The notes below the pieces were generated by a model. It was not told where the DNA came from, ran no database searches, and saw nothing but the letters and a program-made list of their open reading frames with translations. Positions 59,285-64,000 of a stretch of 64,000 nt of DNA are shown here, piece after piece. Within the stretch, counting starts at the first letter, position 1. Every line of letters begins with the position of its first letter. The position numbers were made by a program, and so were the translations under genes. This DNA comes from Polynucleobacter sp. UK-Mo-2m-Kol15 (lineage in GTDB: Bacteria; Pseudomonadota; Gammaproteobacteria; Burkholderiales; Burkholderiaceae), in assembly GCF_018881505.1 (NCBI RefSeq), contig NZ_JACVQC010000001.1, positions 1,905,927 to 1,969,926 on the forward strand. The letters are read 5' to 3'.

Positions 59285-59311
59285 AAGCCTCGTTCTACGG
59301 GGCTTTTTTAT
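59285..59311 (+). terminator. Terminator after tRNA-Lys
   Basis: AAGCCTCG pairs with CGGGGCTT (one G-T) around a 5-base loop, followed by a T-run. A near-copy follows the third core and a related one follows the fourth. Confidence 0.85.
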
Positions 59312-59321
59312 TATCAAACCA

Positions 59322-59633
59322 TTAGGCATGGATTGTGATTCTCATACCTAAGGCGCCAAGGACCTTGGATACAGTGTCAAAACGTGGCTTTGTATTAGGC
59401 TTTAGGGCTTTATATAAGGCTTCTCTAGTAATGCCGCTTGATTTAGAAATCTCAGCCATACCTTTTGCTCTAGCAATATGCCCTAAAGCAGTAGCCAATT
59501 CAGCATCATCACCATCAGCAATAACTTGATTCAAATACTCAGTCATCGCACGTTTACTTTTGAGATGGCGAGTCATGTCAAATTCAGCTAAATCACTGAC
59601 TTTAATTTTCTTTTCTGTTTTTACAGTTTTCAT
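59322..59633 (-). CDS. HigA-like HTH antitoxin (cassette 1)
   Basis: A 103-residue antitoxin of the addiction-module antidote type. KVSDLAEFDMTRHL, AMTEYLNQVIADGDDAELATALGHIARAKGM and the HTH GMAEISKSSGITREALYKAL are typical, ending in a dimer-type VSKVLGALGMRITIHA. Its ATG follows the toxin stop codon directly, with GGAGG 5 bases before it. It neutralises the toxin encoded upstream and likely represses the pair through the palindrome at 59937. Confidence 0.9.
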   Translation of the reverse strand: MKTVKTEKKIKVSDLAEFDMTRHLKSKRAMTEYLNQVIADGDDAELATALGHIARAKGMAEISKSSGITREALYKALKPNTKPRFDTVSKVLGALGMRITIHA

Positions 59634-59930
59634 TTAATCCTCCAATAGCTTGGCTAATTTTTTTGCCGCTTTAATATCGCTGGCTTGACTGGACTTATCT
59701 CCACCACCCAACATCACAATAATTGTTTTACCCCTCAATACGTAATACATGCGCCAACCAGGCCCAAATTTTTCGCGCATTTCATGAACGCCATCAGTCA
59801 ATACCTTGACATCCCCCAAATTCCCCAATCTAGCCCTATCTAAGCGCCTGGCCAATCTAATTCGAGTTGGTAGATCTCTAAGGCTACCCAACCACTCAAG
59901 GAAATTATTAGTTTCTAAAACTTTAAACAT
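59634..59930 (-). CDS. RelE/HigB-like toxin (cassette 1)
   Basis: A 98-residue protein of the RelE/ParE fold, subfamily TIGR02683-like: FKVLETNNFLEWLGSLRDL, RLARRLDRARLGNLGDVKVL, EMREKFGPGWRMYYVLRG and the C-terminal IIVMLGGGDKSSQ. Such toxins cut mRNA at the ribosome. Toxin first, antitoxin second is the HigBA order. Confidence 0.9.
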   Translation of the reverse strand: MFKVLETNNFLEWLGSLRDLPTRIRLARRLDRARLGNLGDVKVLTDGVHEMREKFGPGWRMYYVLRGKTIIVMLGGGDKSSQASDIKAAKKLAKLLED

Positions 59931-59936
59931 ATGAAA

Positions 59937-59956
59937 TTGTATTCGATCGATTACAA
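59937..59956. promoter_or_regulatory. Operator palindrome of cassette 1
   Basis: TTGTATTCGATCGATTACAA is palindromic at 18 of 20 positions and starts 7 bases upstream of the toxin start codon. It is the expected place for antitoxin autorepression. Confidence 0.6.
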
Positions 59957-60027
59957 AATGTCAATACCCCATTTATGTGCCGTTTAAAGATTTCAAAATC
60001 TGGTTCACAGAATCGAACTTTGTACTA

Positions 60028-60112
60028 AAAAGCAATCGCACACTTAATCGCACAGTGACTTTTTGAACATACAAACCATTGATTTATATGAGCTTTTGAA
60101 GAGTCACAACTT
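60028..60112 (+). repeat. 85-bp cassette-end block, copy A
   Basis: Begins AAAAGCAATCGCACACTTAA and contains AATCGCAC twice at a 12-bp period. Copies B (60894) and C (62345) have the same length of 85 bp before the tRNA core and are similar along their whole length. It may be an arm-type recombinase site or the remnant of a lost gene. Together with the operator before it and the core and terminator after it, it fills the gene-free stretch from 59931 to 60281. Confidence 0.75.
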
Positions 60113-60157
60113 CTTTTAATCCGTTGGTCGCGAGTTCGAATCTCGCCCGACCCACCA
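60113..60157 (+). repeat. tRNA-Lys 3' core, copy A
   Basis: Identical in 45 of 45 bases to 59231-59275. The base before it differs from the tRNA gene, which marks the boundary. It lacks the 5' half, so it is not a tRNA gene. Confidence 0.92.
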
Positions 60158-60164
60158 GTTATAC

Positions 60165-60195
60165 AAAGGGATCACAGAAATGTGGTCCCTTTTCT
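60165..60195 (+). terminator. Terminator after core A
   Basis: AAAGGGATCACA pairs with TGTGGTCCCTTT around a GAAA tetraloop (12 pairs, one G-T), followed by T-rich sequence. It is unrelated to the terminators after the other cores. Confidence 0.85.
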
Positions 60196-60252
60196 TTTGG
60201 TTAAAACGAATTGTTCGAGAATGTAGATTGCTGGGTAACTAAACTACTTGCA

Positions 60253-60277
60253 TAGTGTATAGTTTCAGTATACACTA
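60253..60277. promoter_or_regulatory. Operator inverted repeat of cassette 2
   Basis: TAGTGTATA and TATACACTA flank a 7-base spacer and end 4 bases before the toxin ATG. It fits an autoregulatory site for the HigA-like protein. Confidence 0.65.
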
Positions 60278-60281
60278 AATC

Positions 60282-60560
60282 ATGATTAAAACTTTTCGCC
60301 ATAAGGGCTTACAACTCTTTTTTGAAACAGGTAAAAAGTCTGGAATCCAAGCCGTCCATGCTAATAAGCTTGCTAGGCAATTAGCTAGATTGCATGTTGC
60401 AAAGAAATGGGAGGATATGAATATTCCTGGCTGGAACTTACATCTTTTAAAAAATAAGCTAGCCAACCATTATTCGATATCAGTAAATGGAAATTGGCGC
60501 ATGACTTTTAAATTTGATGGTGAAGATGTAATTTTAGTTGACTACCAGGATTACCACTAA
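60282..60560 (+). CDS. higB: RelE/HigB toxin (cassette 2)
   Basis: A 92-residue HigB of the plasmid maintenance killer type: MIKTFRHKGLQLFFETGKKSGIQ, ARQLARLHVAKKWEDMNIPG, HLLKNKLANHYSISVNGNWRMTF and ending VDYQDYH. This is a ribosome-dependent mRNase family. It is unlike the toxin of cassette 1, although both have a RelE fold. It lies just after the operator. Confidence 0.93.
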   Translation: MIKTFRHKGLQLFFETGKKSGIQAVHANKLARQLARLHVAKKWEDMNIPGWNLHLLKNKLANHYSISVNGNWRMTFKFDGEDVILVDYQDYH

Positions 60561-60576
60561 AAGAATAGGAATGATG

Positions 60577-60885
60577 ATGACTAAAATGTACAACCCACCC
60601 CACCCAGGCCTCACGCTAAAGGAAGACATTCTTCCAGCATTAGATCTCACCGTAACAGAAGCGTCGGAACAGCTTGGCGTAACTCGCGCTGCTTTTTCCA
60701 GGGTGATCAATGGCAAAGCTGGCATTTCTCCAGAAATGGCTTTGCGTATTGAAGCTTGGCTTGGCGAGAAGCATGGTGGTAGTGCGGGCGCTTGGCTTGC
60801 CCTACAAGCATCTTATGACTTATGGCAGGTACGTAAATTTGGACTTCCCAAAGTCAAGCATGCAATAATTCCTGCATTACCTTAA
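60577..60885 (+). CDS. higA: HigA antitoxin (cassette 2)
   Basis: A 102-residue XRE-type antitoxin: YNPPHPGLTLKEDILPAL is the HigA opening, and VTEASEQLGVTRAAFSRVIN is the HTH, followed by GISPEMALRIEAWLG. The third of three close ATGs is chosen because AGGA is then 6 bases upstream. It follows its toxin by 16 bases. Confidence 0.93.
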   Translation: MTKMYNPPHPGLTLKEDILPALDLTVTEASEQLGVTRAAFSRVINGKAGISPEMALRIEAWLGEKHGGSAGAWLALQASYDLWQVRKFGLPKVKHAIIPALP

Positions 60886-60893
60886 GCATTACC

Positions 60894-60978
60894 AAAAGCA
60901 ATCGCATACTCAATAGCACAATAACTTTTTGGCCGTATAGACCATCGATTTATATGGGGTTTTGAAGATGCATGACTT
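60894..60978 (+). repeat. 85-bp cassette-end block, copy B
   Basis: Begins AAAAGCAATCGCATACTCAA, 9 bases after the higA stop. The length to the core is 85 bp as in the other copies. It contains AATCGCAT and AATAGCAC at the 12-bp period. Confidence 0.75.
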
Positions 60979-61023
60979 CTTTTAATCCGTTGGTAGCGAG
61001 TTCGAATCTCGCCCGACTCACCA
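60979..61023 (+). repeat. tRNA-Lys 3' core, copy B
   Basis: Matches the tRNA core at 43 of 45 positions. The two changes (GGTAGCG for GGTCGCG, GACTCACCA for GACCCACCA) would break T-arm flank and acceptor pairing, so this copy is decaying or came from a different donor. Confidence 0.9.
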
Positions 61024-61032
61024 AGCATTACT

Positions 61033-61059
61033 AAGCCTCGCTCTACGGGGCTTTTTTAT
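61033..61059 (+). terminator. Terminator after core B
   Basis: AAGCCTCG/CGGGGCTT stem with a 5-base loop and T-run, almost the same as the one following the intact tRNA gene. Confidence 0.85.
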
Positions 61060-61083
61060 TACCTGTGTACCTATCAATCACTC

Positions 61084-61749
61084 TTACTTAAGTGAACCTA
61101 GGAATGTGACTGCCCTCTGCGCTGCCTCGTCATAGCTTGGCCTGTAATTCAAGATATCAATCTCAGCGAACTGCACTTTTAATACCGCTGCCCTGCTAGA
61201 TATCTGACTAATAAATGGCTCAGCATTCTTTCGCAAGAATTTGGCAGCTTTTACTAAGGCTTCGGGTTCTCGCTCAATAATTAATGACAGATCAAATAAA
61301 TCACGAGCAGTAGCCCTGTCACCTCGGTGCCACAATTTCTTTGCCACAATCTCTACAGCAGTTTCTACCCGAATCTGCTGGCCGCCAATATTCCATATTT
61401 CAAAAGGTGTATCAGTGAGATTTGGGGATGCCACAAAATCAATTTCCCCTTCTGGACGAATTAACTTCACGTAAGAGCTCTGATCTTCAACGTAGTCTGT
61501 GCTAACGGCTGCAGCCACATCACTTAAGCGTGGCGTGACAAAACCTAAGTACTGTGGATCTGGAACAAAGATATCAATATCCTTACTAAGCCGATGCTGA
61601 TAACGAAACATTAATACCGTGCCACCACCAAAAGTCCAAAATGGATCGGGCGTTCCGTGATTTTTAATATCATCAATAATAGAAAGCGCATGCGGAAGTA
61701 AATCTCTCCACACCCCTTCGGGAAGTTCACGTTCAATAATATTATTCAT
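61084..61749 (-). CDS. AbiEii/MenT-like nucleotidyltransferase toxin (cassette 3)
   Basis: A 221-residue protein of the AbiEii/AbiGii (DUF1814) family. FWTFGGGTVLMFRYQHRLSK and DIDIFVPD hold the nucleotidyltransferase GG and DxD pattern near residues 42-66; EIDFVASPN supplies the third acidic residue. A helical part follows with VEIVAKKLWHRGDRATARDLFDL, the family's conserved Lys/Arg-Asp block. Members act as toxins that transfer nucleotides, in some cases onto tRNA acceptor ends. It lies three bases after an HTH partner. Confidence 0.87.
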   Translation of the reverse strand: MNNIIERELPEGVWRDLLPHALSIIDDIKNHGTPDPFWTFGGGTVLMFRYQHRLSKDIDIFVPDPQYLGFVTPRLSDVAAAVSTDYVEDQSSYVKLIRPEGEIDFVASPNLTDTPFEIWNIGGQQIRVETAVEIVAKKLWHRGDRATARDLFDLSLIIEREPEALVKAAKFLRKNAEPFISQISSRAAVLKVQFAEIDILNYRPSYDEAAQRAVTFLGSLK

Positions 61750-61752
61750 GAA

Positions 61753-62235
61753 TTAAGTCCAAGCCGATCTGAGAGAATGCATCTCGTGCGCCCACCGATT
61801 AATATTTTTCCAAATTACTTTGGGTGCAACGTGATTATTTTTGGCAGCCTCCTCAACCGCAGACACAATAATTTCTAGTGGCGCCTCATCCAATAGCGTT
61901 GCCACATGAGGATAAATACTTTCAGGCAGATCTCCACAGGCCAACGAATGAGATAAATCACCACTTTGTAATTTAGTCTTATAACTAACGCTGGCTGTCT
62001 TACTGGCCATATCTAAGCCATGATGCTTTTTGCTGTGCTCTTGCGTAATTACATCTAGCCCTAGGAGCGATAACAAGGACAGCAATTTAGCTGCGCCCAA
62101 ATCATTCAAACTACCTTTCTCTAGATGATGGATGGTTGACCTTGATAGTCCGCATAGTTTTGCCAACCGCTCCTGGGATAAGCCCAGATCAGTACGACGC
62201 TGCCCGACTTTGAGACCAATTTCGCGTAAGTTCAT
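61753..62235 (-). CDS. XRE-type HTH antitoxin (cassette 3)
   Basis: A 160-residue protein with an N-terminal Cro/CI HTH: LREIGLKVGQRRTDLGLSQE and KLCGLSRSTIHHLEKGSLND. The C-terminal half, with EEAAKNNHVAPKVIWKNINRW, is of a kind found with AbiEii partners and is likely the neutralising part. The ATG at 62235 is chosen; upstream codons run into the operator. Antitoxin first, toxin second is the reverse order of cassettes 1 and 2. Confidence 0.85.
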   Translation of the reverse strand: MNLREIGLKVGQRRTDLGLSQERLAKLCGLSRSTIHHLEKGSLNDLGAAKLLSLLSLLGLDVITQEHSKKHHGLDMASKTASVSYKTKLQSGDLSHSLACGDLPESIYPHVATLLDEAPLEIIVSAVEEAAKNNHVAPKVIWKNINRWAHEMHSLRSAWT

Positions 62236-62252
62236 AAGTGCACTATAGCATA

Positions 62253-62276
62253 AATTGTGTAATATATTACACAATT
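62253..62276. promoter_or_regulatory. Operator palindrome of cassette 3
   Basis: A perfect 24-bp palindrome, AATTGTGTAATA joined to its mirror TATTACACAATT, 17 bases before the antitoxin ATG. It is unlike the operators of cassettes 1 and 2. Confidence 0.75.
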
Positions 62277-62344
62277 ATTTATTGGGGTTGATCTACTATT
62301 ACCCGAGACTTGATGTAATAACGAGATTTAGCGCTATGCACCAA

Positions 62345-62429
62345 AAAAGCAATCGCACAGTCAATTGCACGCTCATTTTTTGGTCGCTCAAAGCCATACG
62401 CTATATAGGTTTTTGAAGGGACATGACTT
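62345..62429 (+). repeat. 85-bp cassette-end block, copy C
   Basis: Begins AAAAGCAATCGCACAGTCAA; 85 bp to the core like A and B. It contains AATCGCAC and AATTGCAC at the 12-bp period and GACTTC at the junction, shared with B. With the core and terminator it accounts for most of the gene-free stretch 62277-62605; I see nothing else there. Confidence 0.75.
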
Positions 62430-62474
62430 CTTTTAATCCGTTGGTCGCGAGTTCGAATCTCGCCCGACCCACCA
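62430..62474 (+). repeat. tRNA-Lys 3' core, copy C (right end of array)
   Basis: Identical in 45 of 45 bases to the tRNA gene. It is followed by a terminator related to that of the tRNA and then by mqo, so it probably marks the right border of the inserted DNA. Confidence 0.92.
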
Positions 62475-62482
62475 GCTTTACT

Positions 62483-62510
62483 AAGCCTTGCTTCTTGCGG
62501 GGCTTTTTCT
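62483..62510 (+). terminator. Terminator after core C
   Basis: AAGCCTTGC pairs with GCGGGGCTT (two G-T pairs) around TTCTT, followed by T-rich sequence. It has the same ACTAAGCCT context as the terminators after the tRNA and core B. Confidence 0.85.
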
Positions 62511-62605
62511 TTTCTAAAACCCTGAATTGCTCCCAGGAGATGGGATAAGCATCTGCTTGGTTTCATCTCACTGTTCTAGTGCAATATTTGCAGATTCAAT
62601 GCTGA

Positions 62606-64000
62606 TTAGTTTATGTTGTGCAAACCCAATACTGCTGCAGTCTCAGCCCTGACTTTATTGCAAAGAGCTTCGTTAGTAATCAAGGACTCCCCATATGATT
62701 CAATGATAGTCTGCATTCTTTGCTTCCAACCAGCTGGTAACAAACCTGTTGGCCCCATCTTCTCAATCACATTGATCATGATATAAACCGCAGTAGAGGC
62801 ACCGGGTGATGCACCAAGCAAGGCAACCATCGAAGAGTCAGCAGACTCTACAATTTCTGTACCAAATTCCAGAACCCCAATGCTCTTCTGATCTTTTTTA
62901 ATAATTTGCACTCGTTGACCTGCAGTTTCTTCAAGCCAATTCTTTGGATCAACATTGGGATAGAAATCCGCTAGGCTATTAAAGCGCTCTTTTTGAGTTT
63001 GGAGTACTTGCTTGATTAAATATTTCACTAAAGAAAAATTGCTCAGCCCAACAGCCATTAAGGGCAGAATATTTCCTAGGCGGATAGAGTTGATTAAATC
63101 AAAGTAAGAACCGTGCTTCAGAAACTTAGAAGAAAAACCAGCATAAGGTCCAAAAAGGATAGAACGCTTCCCATCAATAATTCTTGTATCTAGATGAGGA
63201 ACAGACATTGGAGGGGAACCTACGGATGCCATGCCATACACTTTAGCTTCGTGCTGTTTCACAATCTCCTGATCATCACAGCGCAACCATATTCCACTCA
63301 CAGGAAAACCGCCGTATCCATCAGCCTCTGGGATTCCTGACTGCTGCAATAAAGTTAAGGCCGCTCCACCAGCGCCTAAAAATACAAACTTTGCTATAAC
63401 AAAACGTAAGCTATCGGTAATTTGGTTTCTAATGCTTAGGCGCCAACGCCCATCGGGGGTGCGACTTATATGAGTCACCTTTTCTGAAAATGACACCTTA
63501 AAACCATCAACCGTTTTTAAATACGTCAATAAATTTGATGTTAATGATCCGTAACTCACATCAGCGCCATTAATAATTCGTGTGGCGGCAATCTTTTCAG
63601 TAGGATCCCTTCCCTTCATTACTAAAGGCACCCACTGTTCAATCTGAGCTGGGTCTTCTGAATATTCCATACCCCGAAAACAGTGGTGGGCACTCATGGC
63701 AGCATGACGTTTCTTTAAAAAACTGACATGCTCTTCACCCCATACAAAACTCATATGAGGCACTGGATGAATAAAAGAGGCGGGATCTTTAATGACTCCC
63801 TTTTTAGTAAGGTAAGACCAAAATTGTCTTGATAGATCAAATTCGGTATTGACCTCTAGGGCTTTGGAAATATTCACAGTGCCATCAGACTGTAACGGTG
63901 TGTAATTTAATTCACAATTTGCTGCATGACCAGTACCAGCGTTATTCCAGCTGTTGGAACTTTCCAGAGCCTCATGCTTAAGCACCTCTAACAACTCAAT
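62606..64000 (-). CDS. mqo: Malate:quinone oxidoreductase, N-terminus cut by window
   Basis: Membrane-associated FAD enzyme oxidising malate to oxaloacetate and reducing quinone. 464 residues are visible; the frame stays open to the window edge, so the N-terminal FAD-binding GxGxxG segment lies outside. Seen: SSNSWNNAGTGHAANCELNYTP near the visible start, FVWGEEHVSFLKKRH, FVFLGAGGAALTLLQQSGIP, FPVSGIWLRC and VALLGASPGASTAVYIM near the C-terminus, all classical Mqo blocks. It is just outside the toxin-antitoxin array. Confidence 0.96.
   Translation of the reverse strand: MELLEVLKHEALESSNSWNNAGTGHAANCELNYTPLQSDGTVNISKALEVNTEFDLSRQFWSYLTKKGVIKDPASFIHPVPHMSFVWGEEHVSFLKKRHAAMSAHHCFRGMEYSEDPAQIEQWVPLVMKGRDPTEKIAATRIINGADVSYGSLTSNLLTYLKTVDGFKVSFSEKVTHISRTPDGRWRLSIRNQITDSLRFVIAKFVFLGAGGAALTLLQQSGIPEADGYGGFPVSGIWLRCDDQEIVKQHEAKVYGMASVGSPPMSVPHLDTRIIDGKRSILFGPYAGFSSKFLKHGSYFDLINSIRLGNILPLMAVGLSNFSLVKYLIKQVLQTQKERFNSLADFYPNVDPKNWLEETAGQRVQIIKKDQKSIGVLEFGTEIVESADSSMVALLGASPGASTAVYIMINVIEKMGPTGLLPAGWKQRMQTIIESYGESLITNEALCNKVRAETAAVLGLHNIN

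Larger units (their letters stand above)
59231..62474. mobile_element. Tandem array of three tRNA-Lys-anchored toxin-antitoxin cassettes
   Basis: Three cassettes, 59276-60157, 60158-61023 and 61024-62474, each end with an 85-bp block plus the 45-bp tRNA core. Each holds one toxin-antitoxin pair and almost nothing else. No integrase, transposase or excisionase is present, so the cassettes seem non-autonomous. The element type is not one I can name. Confidence 0.75.

Noticed and set aside
60113..62474. Additional tRNA-Lys genes at the three core copies
   Set aside because: Each copy lacks the 5' acceptor strand, D-arm and 5' anticodon stem; the preceding sequence is the 85-bp block and cannot fold as a tRNA 5' half.
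59276..62474. A hidden or broken integrase inside the toxin-antitoxin array
   Set aside because: All space is taken by the six toxin/antitoxin genes, operators, 85-bp blocks, cores and terminators; no tyrosine recombinase motif (R..HxxR..Y) was found in any frame, apart from a possible few-codon remnant in the 85-bp block.
62279..62566. A 95-codon minus-strand open frame ending in a GSGEIRTRDQRIK-like peptide
   Set aside because: It is the antisense reading of the tRNA-Lys 3' core and its 85-bp block. Such frames are a known annotation artefact of tRNA fragments.

Overview
The window looks like a piece of a Polynucleobacter-like betaproteobacterial chromosome (family Burkholderiaceae). This rests on the moderate-to-low GC, the DUF3460-scpA-panC order, the zapA-6S RNA neighbourhood, the many Bug/TctC solute-binding proteins and the small-genome style of short gaps and overlapping start/stop codons. 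The genus is an inference from gene content. No ribosomal RNA or CRISPR array was seen, and no insertion-sequence transposase.

Layout. 1-2.9 kb: end of metG, DUF3460, scpA, panC. 2.9-10.1 kb (minus strand): an oxalate/formyl-CoA region with oxalyl-CoA decarboxylase, two formyl-CoA transferase paralogues, a formyltetrahydrofolate hydrolase-like protein, a PAS protein, a cupin and a cysteine-free Crp/Fnr regulator. 10.2-15.2 kb: a cobalamin riboswitch followed by an outer-membrane receptor and the btuF-btuC-btuD importer. 15.2-16.9 kb: ZapB-like coiled coil, zapA, 6S RNA and a TSUP permease. 16.9-20.9 kb (minus): malonate use (malonyl-CoA synthetase, Bug receptor, malonyl-CoA decarboxylase). 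21-26.3 kb: lgt, holC, pepA and, divergently, lptF-lptG. 26.3-30.8 kb: a CysB-type regulator, a Bug receptor, an LVIVD beta-propeller and a CobW GTPase. 30.8-38.8 kb: tRNA-Leu, yebC, purD, hemF, nadD, rsfS, rlmH, maf, rng, galE. 38.8-43.3 kb: lipid A/LPS genes (msbA-like, two GT2, one GT9). 43.3-49.7 kb: dnaE, gluQ, an RhlE-type helicase and a GlcG/HbpS protein. 49.8-54.9 kb: a glyoxylate-type aminotransferase facing a GntR regulator and a large FAD/Fe-S 2-hydroxyacid dehydrogenase. 54.9-59.1 kb: azlD-azlC, queG, tsaE and an amiC-type amidase.

The most unusual part is 59.2-62.5 kb. A complete tRNA-Lys(UUU) gene is followed by three small cassettes. Each ends in the same arrangement: an 85-bp conserved block joined to a 45-bp copy of the 3' part of that tRNA gene, running from the first anticodon-loop base through CCA. 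Each cassette carries one toxin-antitoxin pair: HigBA-like on the minus strand, HigBA-like on the plus strand, then an HTH antitoxin with an AbiEii-type nucleotidyltransferase on the minus strand. Each pair has its own palindromic operator, and no integrase is visible. This looks like a tandem array of non-autonomous toxin-antitoxin cassettes built up at a tRNA attachment site. The window ends in malate:quinone oxidoreductase (mqo), cut by the window edge.

Taken together, the catabolic genes point to growth on small organic acids (oxalate, malonate, glycolate/2-hydroxyacids, malate) and scavenging of vitamin B12, which fits a planktonic freshwater life style. That ecological reading is an inference.
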